From the NCBI RefSeq assembly GCF_018863195.1, contig NZ_JAHKRT010000003.1, forward strand, positions 1 through 64,000: a DNA stretch of 64,000 bases, given 5' to 3'. The translations under genes and the position numbers were made by a program. Under the pieces are notes generated by a model. The model had not been told where the DNA came from and did no database searches. It saw nothing but the letters and a program-made list of their open reading frames with translations. Source of the stretch: Sphingomonas quercus (GTDB lineage Bacteria > Pseudomonadota > Alphaproteobacteria > Sphingomonadales > Sphingomonadaceae). Below are positions 10,453 to 21,602 of the stretch, in pieces (the stretch's first letter is position 1; every line of letters begins with the position of its first letter).

Positions 10453-12440
10453 CAGAAAGCCTGGCCGAGCGAGACGTAGACGGCGAGCCGCGGGTCGCCG
10501 CGCTGCGGATTGATCGGCGTGCCGAGATCGACGCGGATCGGCCCGAAGCTGGTGTAATAGCGCGCGCCAAGCCCGGCGCCGTAGCGCAGGCCGGTGAAGC
10601 GCGGCAGCGCGCTGGTATAGAGATTGCCGGCATCGAGGAACGGCACCACCCCGAAATCGCCGAAGCGGATCCGCGTCTCCAGCGAGAATTCGTTGAGGCT
10701 GCGCCCGCCGACCGGATCGTTGTTGCCGTCGCGCGGGCCGACATCCTGATAGCCATAGCCGCGCACCGAGCCGCCGCCGCCGACATAGAAGCGCCGCGAC
10801 GGCGCGATATCGTCGCGCCCCGTCCCGAGGATCGAGCCGAAGCGGAAACGGCCGGCAAACACCACCCGGTCCCCCCACGGCAGATAGGCGCTGCCGTCGA
10901 TCTGGGTGCGCCCATAGGTGAACGGCTTGCCGCGAAGCGACACCTCGGGCGAGAAACGGCCCGAAAGCCGATAGCCCCGGCTGGGATTGAGCAAATCGTC
11001 GGTGCCGTCATAGGCAAGGCCGGTCGGCGCTGCGGCGATGAAATAGGTGCGTCGCCGGGGCAGGCCGGTCGACAGCAGCACGTCGCGTTCGTCGGACGCG
11101 ATCAGCTCGCCGCCGAACGTCCATGTCCATTTCTTCTGCCAGATGATGTTGGTCTGGCGCTCCAGATTGGCGCTGAGCGTGAAAGTCCGCGCGTCATAGG
11201 CGTCGCGCTGGGTATGGCTGGCGACGATCTGCGCGTTGAGCACCTGGTCGCGCTGGCGGAAATTGCCCTGGCGCAGGGAGGCGCCGATCAGCTGTTCCTG
11301 CGTGCCGAGCGCGCCGCGGAAGGTGACGGCGCCTTCCGGCCGGATGAGGTTGCGATGCGTCCAGGAAATTTCGGTGCGCGCGCCTTCGCCGGTGCCGTAG
11401 CCGAGTTCGCCAGCGATCGTCCGCCGCGGCGCGCGCTCAAGCCGCACGGCAAGATCCGACACGCCGGGATCGGCGGTGGCGGTCGGCGTCAGCTGCACTG
11501 TTGAGACGAGCCCGGTGGCGATCAGTGCGCGCCGCAGATCGTCGATGCGCGCCGCATCCAGCGGCTCGCCCGGCCGCACGCGGGAGATGATCGCGAGATG
11601 ATCCGGACTGAACAACTGCCGCCCCTCGACCACGAAGCGGCCGAGCCGCTGCACCTCTCCGGGCGCCACCGCCAGTTTCAGCGTCGCGGTGCGGGCGTCG
11701 TGATCGACGGTGATGTCCGGATCGGCCACGTTCGCGTAGCTGTAGCCGGCGTGGCCGAGCGCCGTCTTGAGCGCGGTCGCGGCCGTGGTGACGGCGTCGG
11801 CGTCCACCGCATCGCCGGCCTTGACCGCGAAGCTCCCACGCACCGGCCCGGGCAGCGCATCGAGGCCGCTGATCGTCACCGCCGAGAAATGATATTGCGG
11901 GCCGGGGCGTACCGTCAGCGTCACCACGATCCGGCCGTTTTCGGCGGCGACGGCGGTATCCACCTCGCCGTCATAATAGCCTTCGGCGCGCAACAGCAGG
12001 TTCAGCGTCTCGGCGTCCTCGCGCGCGCGGCGATCGATCTGGGCGACGTTGGCCGGCTCGCCCGATTGCAGAACCAGCGCGGACACGGCGTCGAAGCGCT
12101 CGCGGAAATGCGCCTCGCCGAGCGCCTCCGTCCCGGCCAGCCGTACCGTATAGCGCTGTTCGCCGGCCTCCTTCGCCGCTGCCGCCGCCTGGCGGCGCAC
12201 CGTCGTCCGTGCCGCGCCCGGAGCCGGCTGCGCCGCAACCGGCGGTGCCGGCCGCTCAGCCTCGGGCGGGGCGATCGGATCCGGCCATTCAACGCCCAGA
12301 TCCGGCAGAGGCGCCATCGGCGATGCGGGATCGAGGATCGCGCCCTCGATCAGCGGCGGCTCGGATTGTTGGGCGCGCGCCGTCCCGCTGATCAACAGGT
12401 AGAAAACAATGAGCCCGGCAGACGGGCGGGCGCGCGACAT
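10452..12440 (-). CDS. tamA: Outer-membrane Omp85-family protein TamA
   Basis: The 662-residue protein starts with a signal peptide (MSRARPSAGLIVFYLLISG..ARA), followed by POTRA-type repeats (about residues 90-330) and a C-terminal 16-strand barrel. The barrel contains the Omp85 lid-lock motif VRGYGYQ and ends in Phe (SLGQAF), as expected for recognition by the BAM machinery. Its coupling to tamB separates it from BamA. A longer frame extends upstream to 12791 but would overrun the divergent small gene; the signal peptide sets the start at 12440. The 97-base gap to the divergent 12538 gene should hold both promoters. Confidence 0.93.
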   Translation of the reverse strand: MSRARPSAGLIVFYLLISGTARAQQSEPPLIEGAILDPASPMAPLPDLGVEWPDPIAPPEAERPAPPVAAQPAPGAARTTVRRQAAAAAKEAGEQRYTVRLAGTEALGEAHFRERFDAVSALVLQSGEPANVAQIDRRAREDAETLNLLLRAEGYYDGEVDTAVAAENGRIVVTLTVRPGPQYHFSAVTISGLDALPGPVRGSFAVKAGDAVDADAVTTAATALKTALGHAGYSYANVADPDITVDHDARTATLKLAVAPGEVQRLGRFVVEGRQLFSPDHLAIISRVRPGEPLDAARIDDLRRALIATGLVSTVQLTPTATADPGVSDLAVRLERAPRRTIAGELGYGTGEGARTEISWTHRNLIRPEGAVTFRGALGTQEQLIGASLRQGNFRQRDQVLNAQIVASHTQRDAYDARTFTLSANLERQTNIIWQKKWTWTFGGELIASDERDVLLSTGLPRRRTYFIAAAPTGLAYDGTDDLLNPSRGYRLSGRFSPEVSLRGKPFTYGRTQIDGSAYLPWGDRVVFAGRFRFGSILGTGRDDIAPSRRFYVGGGGSVRGYGYQDVGPRDGNNDPVGGRSLNEFSLETRIRFGDFGVVPFLDAGNLYTSALPRFTGLRYGAGLGARYYTSFGPIRVDLGTPINPQRGDPRLAVYVSLGQAF

Positions 12441-12537
12441 GCGGCTTTCCCTAGGGCCGGAACCGGGGAGCGGCAATGGCCGCGATTGACCGTCCCACCC
12501 CTTCCACGCCGCGTCGCGTCGTGGCACAGGCGCAATC

Positions 12538-12720
12538 ATGGCTAGCCCTGACGAATCCCCCTCACGCGCGGGCGGCGCGATCCTCGCCCTCTCTGTCATC
12601 GCCGGGGCGGTGATCGGCGTCGCCATGCAGCAGCCGACGCTCGGTACGTTGGCGGGCCTGGTCATCGGCATCGCAATCGCGGTGGCAATCTGGCTGCACG
12701 ATCGCAGCCGCCGGGAATAG
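12538..12720 (+). CDS. Small two-helix membrane protein of unknown function
   Basis: The 60-residue protein has a short polar start, two predicted membrane helices (about residues 13-30 and 36-52) separated by a QQPTLG turn, and a basic end (HDRSRRE). It is divergent from tamA and convergent with the S24 repressor gene (10-base gap). No function can be read from the sequence. Composition and codon use are like the neighbours, so it is probably a real gene. Confidence 0.65.
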   Translation: MASPDESPSRAGGAILALSVIAGAVIGVAMQQPTLGTLAGLVIGIAIAVAIWLHDRSRRE

Positions 12721-12730
12721 GGTTCAGGCC

Positions 12731-13387
12731 CTAGAGCCGCCGACCGGCCCAAAGCACCCGGCCGACGATCGTCACCGTCTTGGTCGTGCAATCCACCCAG
12801 TCGGGGAAGGCGCGATTGTCGCTCTTGATGGTGAAGCGCCGCCCTTGAGGGAAAACGGCGAGCCGCTTCACATTGAGCGCCTCCTCGATGCGCAACACAT
12901 AGATGCCGTCGCGCAGCCGCTCCTCCGCGTCGCCGAGATCGACGAGGATATCGTCGCCCGGATTGAGCGTCGGTGACATCGACACGCCATCCACCCGGAT
13001 CAACGACAGGTTGTCGATGCGGCTCGGCCCCAGCTCGCGCAACCAGTCCGGCGGGAAGCCGATCCGCCCGATCGGGCGCTCGCTCGGATTGATCGCGCCG
13101 GGTCCGGCGGACGCATGCACGTCAAGCCGCGGAACCAGCACCAGATCGGAATCTCCAGGAAGATTCCTCAGTTCGGTGGCAGGGCCGCCGAGCAGCTCCT
13201 CATCCACGCCGAAATAACGGGCCAGCGTCCGCCGGTCGTCCTCGGCCAGCTTCCGCGGCACACCGCGGTGTATAAACTGCTGTATATAGGCCGTATTCCG
13301 CCCGAGCATGCGCGACAGCGAGCTATAATCCTCGCCATGGCGATGGATCAGCGCGTCGAGCGTCTCGCGAACATCAAGTCCTTCCAT
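12731..13387 (-). CDS. S24 family LexA/CI-like transcriptional repressor
   Basis: The 218-residue protein has an N-terminal lambda-repressor-type helix-turn-helix (about residues 5-62) and a C-terminal S24 peptidase domain. The catalytic dyad is visible as Ser136 (DGVSMSPT) and Lys174 (NVKRLA), a spacing of 38 against 37 in E. coli LexA. An Ala94-Gly95 bond in HASAGPG lies where LexA/CI proteins cleave themselves, so RecA-stimulated autocleavage is plausible. The start at 13387 is chosen because upstream sequence holds an operator and promoter. If the -10 lies at TATATC (about 13392-13397 on the minus strand), the mRNA would be nearly leaderless. It is divergent from a two-gene small operon. 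Confidence 0.9.
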   Translation of the reverse strand: MEGLDVRETLDALIHRHGEDYSSLSRMLGRNTAYIQQFIHRGVPRKLAEDDRRTLARYFGVDEELLGGPATELRNLPGDSDLVLVPRLDVHASAGPGAINPSERPIGRIGFPPDWLRELGPSRIDNLSLIRVDGVSMSPTLNPGDDILVDLGDAEERLRDGIYVLRIEEALNVKRLAVFPQGRRFTIKSDNRAFPDWVDCTTKTVTIVGRVLWAGRRL

Positions 13388-13402
13388 GTCGGATATATGC
13401 CA

Positions 13403-13416
13403 TAGGAATTTTCCTA
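13403..13416. promoter_or_regulatory. Palindromic operator upstream of the S24 repressor
   Basis: TAGGAATTTTCCTA is an inverted repeat (TAGGAA/TTCCTA around TT), with a further half-site TAGGAAAA at 13423-13430. It sits 16-29 bases before the S24 start, between a possible -35 (TTGTCT on the minus strand) and -10. Autoregulation by the S24 protein is the simplest inference. Confidence 0.55.
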
Positions 13417-13439
13417 GACAAGTAGGAAAATGCGTCTGA

Positions 13440-13454
13440 GAACATACCGGGAAC
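13440..13454. promoter_or_regulatory. LexA (SOS) box, GAAC-N7-GAAC
   Basis: GAAC-ATACCGG-GAAC is an exact match to the alphaproteobacterial direct-repeat LexA operator. It lies in the divergent region, 20 bases before the small HTH gene at 13474 and 53 bases before the S24 start. It overlaps a possible -10 of a rightward promoter (TAGACA at 13415-13420 as -35). Confidence 0.75.
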
Positions 13455-13473
13455 ACTGACTCGGGAGGCGTTG

Positions 13474-13662
13474 ATGACCCTGCTCAGGCGAATCGAGATT
13501 TTCATTGCGACGACGGGCGTGCCCGCGACGCGCATCGGGCGGGAGGCAGTGGGCGATCCACGCCTGGTCCGCGACATCCGCAACGGGCGGCAGATCGGGC
13601 CAGCAGTGGCCGCCCGGCTGGATGCCTATCTTTCAACCGAGAGCACAGGAGCCCGTGCATGA
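13474..13662 (+). CDS. Small helix-turn-helix protein, SOS-box associated
   Basis: The 62-residue protein has a single helix-turn-helix-like region (VPATRIGREAVGDPRLVRDI followed by a basic RNGRQ and a further helix), resembling the many short Cro-like proteins of Alphaproteobacteria. GGGAGG precedes the ATG at 13474; a TTG one codon earlier is possible. It is the first gene after the LexA box at 13440 and is divergent from the S24 repressor, a Cro/CI-like pairing. Its stop overlaps the next start (ATGA), so the two are translationally coupled. Function beyond DNA binding is unknown. Confidence 0.7.
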   Translation: MTLLRRIEIFIATTGVPATRIGREAVGDPRLVRDIRNGRQIGPAVAARLDAYLSTESTGARA

Positions 13663-13955
13663 GCCGCCCTCGTATTGATCCCGCCGCCGGCGCGGTGATC
13701 CGCGCCGTCCGCACCCTGGCCGGGGGCGGCGTCGTCGCCGAGGCGGAAAGCGTGCCGTGGGAGAGCCTTACCTTCCGCGGCGCCCGCCATCGCATCGCGC
13801 TGCGCTGCGCCGATGAAGGCATCGCCGCCCGTCTCGCCCGGCTGCTGCCGGAGCATGAATTCGCGCTGGACGGCCATATCGTCGCCGACCTCGCTGACGC
13901 CCGGGCGAGCGGCGACATGCTCCGCTTTTCGGCGCTGACGGTGGTGGCGGACTAG
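13659..13955 (+). CDS. Hypothetical protein, second gene of the SOS-box operon
   Basis: The 98-residue protein is soluble, with no signal or membrane helix. It starts within the stop of the preceding HTH gene (ATGA), implying co-translation. A repeated R/A-rich helical part and a strand-rich start (TFRGARHRIALRC) are visible, but I do not recognise a family. Position suggests it is induced with the HTH gene during DNA damage; what it does is unknown. Confidence 0.6.
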   Translation: MSRPRIDPAAGAVIRAVRTLAGGGVVAEAESVPWESLTFRGARHRIALRCADEGIAARLARLLPEHEFALDGHIVADLADARASGDMLRFSALTVVAD

Positions 13956-14034
13956 CCGTCGCTCGTCATTCGCCCCTTGGGCAGAGGATGGGGCCGTCGA
14001 CATGCCGGCCCGGGGGGCAAAGGGGGGGCGGACG

Positions 14035-15117
14035 ATGTCCCGCCCCGCCCAAAGGAACGATCGCGCGAAGCATGGCGTTCACGGGGACGGAGCCACCCAG
14101 GAGAACGCCTTGCCCGCCCTCTGTTTCGTCGACGATGCAGTGCCCGGCATCACTCGCAGGCGGGCGGGACGCGGCTGGGCCTATTTTGATCCAGACGGAA
14201 AGCGCATCACCGATCGTGACGAGATCGACCGGCTGAACCGCGTCGGCCTGCCGCCTGCCTATCAGAATGCCTGGTATTGCCCCGACCCCGCCGGCCACAT
14301 CCAGGCCACCGCCCGCGACGAGAAGGGCCGCAAGCAATATCGCTATCACCCGGATTTCCGCGCCGCCCAGGATAGCGAGAAGTTCGATCGCTGCGCCGAT
14401 TTCGGTCGCGCCCTGACCCGTGTCCGCGCCCGTGTCGAGCAGGATCTCGCCGCCCGCGGCCTGCCCAAGCGGGCGGCGGTGGCGGCGGTGGTGCGGTTGC
14501 TCGATCTCGGCCGCGTGCGCGTCGGCAATGAGGATTACGCCCGCGCCAACGGCAGCTTTGGGGCGACGACGCTGCGCGGCCGTCACGTCCAGGTGCGCGG
14601 CCCGCGCGTGATGCTCCAGTATCGCGGCAAGTCCGGCAAGATGCAACGGCTGACCATCCAGAATCAGCGGCTCGCCCGCATCGTCCGCAAATGCCAGGAT
14701 CTGCCCGGCCAGCGCCTGTTCCAATATCTGGACGAGCATGGCGAGGCCCGGCCGGTCACCTCGTCCGAGGTTAACGCCTATCTGCGCGAGGCCTCCGGCG
14801 CCGATTTCACCGCCAAGCATTTCCGCACCTGGGGCGCCAGCGTCATCGCCTTTGCCGCGCTGGTGGCGGCCGGGCCGGAGGGGCTCGGCCTCAAGGCGAT
14901 GCTGGAGCCGGTGGCGGCCGCGCTCGGCAACACGCCTGCGATCAGCCGCAAGGCCTATGTCCACCCGGCGCTGATCGAGCTTGCCCGCGCCGGCGGTTTG
15001 AAAGGCCAGCCGCGCCTGCGTCTGCCGCGGGCGACCAAATTTCTGTCGCCGGCCGAACGCGGCCTGCTCGCCTTCCTCGACGCGGTCGCCGCCGCGCCGG
15101 ACAGCAAGGCCGCCTGA
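14035..15117 (+). CDS. Eukaryotic/poxvirus-type DNA topoisomerase IB
   Basis: The roughly 360-residue enzyme nicks one DNA strand through a 3'-phosphotyrosine and relaxes supercoils. Visible family marks are PGITRRRAGRGWAYFDPDG near the N-terminus, the Arg/Lys catalytic segments (LLDLGRVRVGNEDY and YRGKSGK), the AKHFRTWGAS motif with its catalytic Arg, and nucleophile Tyr308 in ISRKAYVHP. Such enzymes are scattered among Alphaproteobacteria. The ATG at 14035 follows a G-rich stretch; an in-frame ATG at 14002 would add 11 residues. It stands alone, with the MaoC gene 84 bases downstream. Confidence 0.93.
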   Translation: MSRPAQRNDRAKHGVHGDGATQENALPALCFVDDAVPGITRRRAGRGWAYFDPDGKRITDRDEIDRLNRVGLPPAYQNAWYCPDPAGHIQATARDEKGRKQYRYHPDFRAAQDSEKFDRCADFGRALTRVRARVEQDLAARGLPKRAAVAAVVRLLDLGRVRVGNEDYARANGSFGATTLRGRHVQVRGPRVMLQYRGKSGKMQRLTIQNQRLARIVRKCQDLPGQRLFQYLDEHGEARPVTSSEVNAYLREASGADFTAKHFRTWGASVIAFAALVAAGPEGLGLKAMLEPVAAALGNTPAISRKAYVHPALIELARAGGLKGQPRLRLPRATKFLSPAERGLLAFLDAVAAAPDSKAA

Positions 15118-15141
15118 CGGCAGGGCCGCCGCGCCGCAAGA

Positions 15142-15157
15142 TTGACGTTCGCGTCAA
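15142..15157. promoter_or_regulatory. Palindrome before the maoC-thiolase operon
   Basis: TTGACG-TTCG-CGTCAA has perfect 6-base arms and lies 44 bases before the MaoC start, where an operator would overlap the promoter. It resembles the ACGT-containing palindromes I recall for regulators of fatty-acid and branched-chain acyl-CoA catabolism (LiuR/FadP type). The assignment is by memory and context only. Confidence 0.45.
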
Positions 15158-15201
15158 CCGGGGCCATCTCTTGCGATGACGAGCAAAGGGAGCGAGCGGG
15201 C

Positions 15202-15663
15202 ATGGCAACGACCACCATCGAGGCGATGAAGGCGCTGGCGGCGGGCACCGAGCTTGGCGTGTCGGACTGGCTGACGGTCGATCAGGCGATGATCGACCGC
15301 TTCGCCGACGCCACCGACGATCATCAGTTCATTCACGTCAACCCGGACATGGCGAGGATGACGCCCTTCGGCGGGACCATCGCCCACGGCTTCCTCACCC
15401 TGTCGCTGCTCACCACGCTTCTCCAGCGCAGCGAGGCCGCGAGCGTGGACGGGGTGCGCATGGCGATCAACTACGGCACCAACAAGGTCCGCTTCCTGAC
15501 GCCGGTGCGCTCGGGCAGCCGCGTGCGCGGCCGCTTCGTCCACGGCGCTTTCGAGGAGCGCCGTCCGGGCCAGTATCAGCAGACCATCGAAGCCACGGTT
15601 GAGATCGAGGGGCAGGACAAGCCCGCGCTCGTCGCCGAATGGCTCTTCCAGCTCTACGCCTGA
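15202..15663 (+). CDS. MaoC family dehydratase (R-specific enoyl-CoA hydratase-like)
   Basis: The 153-residue protein is a single hot-dog domain of the MaoC type. The catalytic pair appears in [15 protein letters not shown] (Asp and His of the hydratase 2 motif D....N/H.H) followed by [15 protein letters not shown]. It would add water to trans-2-enoyl-CoA, giving an R-3-hydroxyacyl-CoA, in the cytoplasm. The ATG at 15202 follows AAAGGGAGCG. The gene is 14 bases before a thiolase gene, so the pair is a small acyl-CoA catabolic operon, probably under the palindrome at 15142. Confidence 0.9.
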   Translation: MATTTIEAMKALAAGTELGVSDWLTVDQAMIDRFADATDDHQFIHVNPDMARMTPFGGTIAHGFLTLSLLTTLLQRSEAASVDGVRMAINYGTNKVRFLTPVRSGSRVRGRFVHGAFEERRPGQYQQTIEATVEIEGQDKPALVAEWLFQLYA

Positions 15664-15677
15664 AAGGAATCTCCCGG

Positions 15678-16853
15678 ATGCGCGACGCCGTCATCGTCTC
15701 CACCGCCCGCACAGCCATAGGCCGGGCCTATCGCGGCGCCTTCAACGCCACGCCATCGCCCACCCTCGCCGCTCACGCCATCCGCGCCGCCGTCGAGCGC
15801 GCCGGCCTCGATCCGGCGGAAGTGGACGATTGCATCATCGGCGCCGCCCTCCAGCAGGGCGTGCAGGCGACGATCGGCCGCACCGCCGCTCTGCGCGCCG
15901 GCCTGCCGGTGACGGTGGCGGGCTATTCGGTCGACCGGCAATGCGCTTCCGGTTTGCAGGCGATCGCCAACGCCGCGCATCAGGTGATCGTCGACCGCAT
16001 GGACATGATCGTCGCCGGCGGCGTCGAATCCATCTCCATGGTTCAGACGCCGGCCATGCGGCTGGAGCCCGACCCCGAACTCGTGGCCATGCACCGCAAC
16101 ATCTATATGCCGATGCTCCAGACCGCCGAGGTTGTCGCCAAGCGCTACGGCATCGGCCGCGAGCGCGCCGACGCCTATGCCCTCCAATCCCAGCAGCGCA
16201 CTGCCGCCGCCCAGGCGGCCGGGCGCTTCGATGCCGAGATCGTGCCCGTCACCGCGACGATGAACGTCACCGACAAGGAGACGAAGGCGGTCTCGAAGCA
16301 GGAGGTCACGCTCGCAAAGGACGAGGGCAACCGGCCGGAGACGACGCTCGAAGGTTTGGCGGCGTTGCCGCCGGTGATGGGGCCGGACGCCTTCGTCACG
16401 GCCGGCAATGCCAGCCAGCTTTCGGATGGCGCCTCGGCCTGTGTGGTGATGGAGGCAGGCATCGCCGCGGCACGCGGGCTGACCCCGCTCGGCCGCTATG
16501 TCGGCATGGCGGTGGCCGGCACCGAACCCGACGAGATGGGCATCGGCCCGGTCTTCGCCGTGCCGAAACTGCTCAAGCGCTTCGGCCTCGCCATCGACGA
16601 TATCGGTCTGTGGGAGCTCAACGAGGCGTTCGCCGTCCAGGTGCTCTACTGCCAGGACGTGCTCGGCATCCCGAACGAACTGATGAACGTGGATGGCGGC
16701 GCGATCTCGATCGGCCATCCCTATGGCATGTCCGGTGCGCGGATGACGGGCCATGCGCTGATCGAGGGCAAGCGCCGCGGCGCCCGCCACGTCGTGGTGA
16801 CGATGTGCATCGGTGGCGGCATGGGCGCCGCCGCCCTGTTCGAGGTGCTGTAG
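15678..16853 (+). CDS. Acetyl-CoA C-acyltransferase (thiolase)
   Basis: The 391-residue enzyme carries all thiolase landmarks: nucleophile Cys89 in [10 protein letters not shown], the NEAFAVQ motif, His347 in [10 protein letters not shown] and Cys377 in CIGGGMG. It cleaves 3-ketoacyl-CoA with CoA, as in beta-oxidation. AAAGGAAT precedes the ATG at 15678. The preceding MaoC gene shares its transcript, and a bidirectional terminator lies 139 bases downstream. Chain-length preference cannot be read from the sequence. Confidence 0.95.
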   Translation: MRDAVIVSTARTAIGRAYRGAFNATPSPTLAAHAIRAAVERAGLDPAEVDDCIIGAALQQGVQATIGRTAALRAGLPVTVAGYSVDRQCASGLQAIANAAHQVIVDRMDMIVAGGVESISMVQTPAMRLEPDPELVAMHRNIYMPMLQTAEVVAKRYGIGRERADAYALQSQQRTAAAQAAGRFDAEIVPVTATMNVTDKETKAVSKQEVTLAKDEGNRPETTLEGLAALPPVMGPDAFVTAGNASQLSDGASACVVMEAGIAAARGLTPLGRYVGMAVAGTEPDEMGIGPVFAVPKLLKRFGLAIDDIGLWELNEAFAVQVLYCQDVLGIPNELMNVDGGAISIGHPYGMSGARMTGHALIEGKRRGARHVVVTMCIGGGMGAAALFEVL

Positions 16854-16991
16854 CCGCCGCATTGGGCGGGTGGCCAGCAGGGCGGATGCCGGCATGCGGG
16901 CGAGCCCGTCGTCACCCGCAGGCGCGGGAGCCGTCCCGCCTATGATCGCCAGCACGTCGGTCGTCCGGCGGCGTCGGCCAGGGCATTGAAA

Positions 16992-17020
16992 AAGCCCTCT
17001 CCTCCGGGGAGAGGGCTTTC
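16992..17020. terminator. Bidirectional terminator between thiolase and alaS
   Basis: A 12-base stem (AAAGCCCTCTCC with GGAGAGGGCTTT) closes on five bases. Reading on the minus strand, the stem runs into TTTTT directly after alaS, which is the stronger direction; on the plus strand CTTTG follows. The gene ends on both sides are convergent. Confidence 0.85.
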
Positions 17021-17027
17021 TTTGTCC

Positions 17028-19694
<2,667 letters not shown>

Positions 19695-19914
19695 CTCGCC
19701 GACTTAATGGAGGGGGGACACGGACTCAAGCGGCGTGGGGCGTGGGACGGATGCACTCTGCCCGGCGCTTGGTTGCCATGGGTGAGGGTCCAAGTTGACG
19801 AAGTCGCCGGACGTGGGCGCCATGGTCGAGCCACATCGAAGCGCAAACCATTTTCGCTGAAATGCGAACCACCGCCCTTCGCTGCGCCTGTCGAGAAGCA
19901 GCCACGGCGGGGCA

Positions 19915-19953
19915 AAGCTCGTCACCCCGAACCTGTTTCAGGGTGACGAGCTT
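19915..19953. repeat. Hairpin repeat between recA and alaS
   Basis: Perfect 13-base arms (AAGCTCGTCACCC and GGGTGACGAGCTT) enclose a 13-base loop. It sits 10 bases after the recA stop. It can act as the recA terminator, but the words GTCACCC and TTTCAGGGTGACG recur in other gaps of this window, so it is probably also a member of a dispersed extragenic family. The rest of the gap (19695-19914) shows no gene. Confidence 0.6.
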
Positions 19954-19963
19954 CGCGGGATCT

Positions 19964-21037
19964 TCAGACGTCGTCCTCGTCGTCCTGACCGACCATCAGC
20001 GCTTCGCCGAGGCCCTCGCGCTGCGCGCGGATGGCCTTTTCCAGCCGCGCGGCCAGCTCGGGATTCTCGCGCAGATAGGTCTTGGCGTTCTCTCGGCCCT
20101 GGCCGATGCGGATCGAATCATAGGAGAACCACGCGCCGGACTTCTCGACCAGCCCGGCCTTGACGCCGAGATCGAGGATTTCTCCGATCTTGGAGATGCC
20201 CTCGCCATACATGATGTCGAATTCGACCTGCTTGAACGGCGGCGCGACCTTGTTCTTCACCACCTTCACGCGCGTCGAGCTGCCGATGATGTCGTCGCGA
20301 TCCTTGATCTGGCCGGTGCGGCGGATGTCGAGGCGGACGGAGGCGTAGAATTTCAGCGCGTTGCCGCCGGTCGTCGTCTCCGGATTGCCGTACATCACGC
20401 CGATCTTCATGCGCAGCTGATTGATGAAGATCACCATGCAGCGCGAGCGGCTGATCGAACCGGTGAGCTTGCGCAGCGATTGCGACATGAGGCGCGCCTG
20501 CAGGCCGACATGGCTGTCACCCATCTCGCCCTCGATCTCGGCGCGGGGCACCAGCGCCGCCACCGAATCGACGACCAGCACGTCGATGGCGTTGGACCGG
20601 ACCAGGGTATCGGTGATTTCCAGGGCCTGCTCGCCGGTATCCGGCTGGGAGACGATCAGCTCGTCGATGTCGACGCCGAGCTTCTTGGCGTAGACCGGAT
20701 CCAGCGCATGCTCGGCATCGACGAAGGCGGCGGTGCCGCCATTCTTCTGCGCCTCGGCGATGACGTGGAGGGCGAGCGTCGTCTTGCCGGAGCTTTCCGG
20801 CCCGTAAATCTCGATAACGCGGCCGCGCGGCAGGCCGCCGACCCCGAGCGCGATGTCGAGGCCGAGCGAGCCGGTGGAGATCGTCTCCACCTGCATCGTC
20901 TCCTTGGAGCCGAGGCGCATCGCTGAGCCCTTGCCGAACGCGCGATCGATCTGCGCCAGCGCCGCGTCGAGCGCCTTCTGCCTGTCGGTGCTTGCCATTT
21001 TCTCGACCAAATCGACTACCTTGGGACTTGCCGCCAT
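19964..21037 (-). CDS. recA: Recombinase A
   Basis: The 357-residue protein has Walker A at residues 79-86 (GPESSGKT), the MAW motif [10 protein letters not shown], Walker B LLVVDS-type ([12 protein letters not shown]), loop 2 [21 protein letters not shown], and an acidic C-terminal tail (DDEDDV). It pairs homologous DNA and, as a filament on single strands, stimulates LexA self-cleavage. AGGGAG precedes the ATG. A LexA box and a TTGTTC-N17-TACAAA promoter lie 51-88 bases upstream, so it is autoregulated through the SOS response. Confidence 0.99.
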   Translation of the reverse strand: MAASPKVVDLVEKMASTDRQKALDAALAQIDRAFGKGSAMRLGSKETMQVETISTGSLGLDIALGVGGLPRGRVIEIYGPESSGKTTLALHVIAEAQKNGGTAAFVDAEHALDPVYAKKLGVDIDELIVSQPDTGEQALEITDTLVRSNAIDVLVVDSVAALVPRAEIEGEMGDSHVGLQARLMSQSLRKLTGSISRSRCMVIFINQLRMKIGVMYGNPETTTGGNALKFYASVRLDIRRTGQIKDRDDIIGSSTRVKVVKNKVAPPFKQVEFDIMYGEGISKIGEILDLGVKAGLVEKSGAWFSYDSIRIGQGRENAKTYLRENPELAARLEKAIRAQREGLGEALMVGQDDEDDV

Positions 21038-21087
21038 GTGGGAGCTCCCTGCCTAGATGGGCCCGAGCGCCGCATCAACAGGGGCTT

Positions 21088-21125
21088 TTTGTATCAGCTT
21101 TGTTCCGCCAGAACAAGAGAGGAAC
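21088..21125 (-). promoter_or_regulatory. recA promoter with LexA box
   Basis: The LexA box GAAC-AAGAGAG-GAAC occupies 21111-21125 (GTTC-N7-GTTC on the recA strand). Its recA-proximal half is part of a -35 TTGTTC (21111-21116). A -10 TACAAA lies at 21088-21093, 17 bases away. LexA binding would directly block the -35. This box validates the motif used for the other three in the window. Confidence 0.85.
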
Positions 21126-21135
21126 GATACCGGCC

Positions 21136-21486
21136 TTAAACGGCCCCCACGACGCGCTCGACATCGCCGCCGGTGAACGGCTTGGACAGCACCGGCGCGT
21201 TGCGGTGCGCCTCCGGCGGGACGTCGGCGCTGCCGCCGCTCGCGAGCACGAACGGGATGCCGGCGCCCGACAGCGCATCCGCCACCGGCCAGCATGATTC
21301 GCCGTCGCGGAGATGCACGTCGAGCACGGCATAGTCGAAGCCGCCCTCGGCCACCCTGACCAGCGCGTCGCCGACATTGTCGACGCTGCCGACGACCTCA
21401 TGGCCGAGCGTGGCGAGCAGGTCCTCGAGCATCATCGCGATGAGTGGCTCGTCCTCGACGAGCAGAATTCTGCGAGCGGCCCCCAT
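21136..21486 (-). CDS. Single-domain CheY-like response regulator
   Basis: The 116-residue protein is one receiver domain without an output domain. It has the acidic pair in LLVEDEPLIA, phospho-acceptor Asp in YAVLDVHLRDG, a Ser in the switch position (LASGG) and Lys in LSKPF. It follows the CckA kinase gene by 116 bases on the same strand and precedes recA. It could accept phosphate from CckA or another kinase, but CckA has its own receiver, so the partner is open. The start at 21486 (MGAARRILL) is chosen from the domain boundary; longer starts reach 21564. Confidence 0.85.
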   Translation of the reverse strand: MGAARRILLVEDEPLIAMMLEDLLATLGHEVVGSVDNVGDALVRVAEGGFDYAVLDVHLRDGESCWPVADALSGAGIPFVLASGGSADVPPEAHRNAPVLSKPFTGGDVERVVGAV

Positions 21487-21602
21487 GGTGGCCCGTGCAT
21501 AGGGCGGGGGCGGGGCGCCGGCCAGTAACATTTGGTTGATGTGGATCAAGATATTGCGAAACAACCCTGCTCTGCGGCGATCGCGCGACGGCTGGCCCGG
21601 CG

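Noticed and set aside
13471-13473. TTG 13471 as the start of the small HTH gene
   Set aside because: Spacing to GGGAGG would be only about 2 bases; the adjacent ATG at 13474 is better placed.
12731-13955. Prophage or integrative element suggested by the CI/Cro-like gene pair
   Set aside because: No integrase, attachment repeats, structural or lysis genes are nearby, flanking genes are housekeeping and base composition does not change.
21136-21486. The receiver protein as a ChpT or CtrA component
   Set aside because: It has only a receiver domain; ChpT is a histidine phosphotransferase and CtrA has a DNA-binding domain. Neither is seen in the window.
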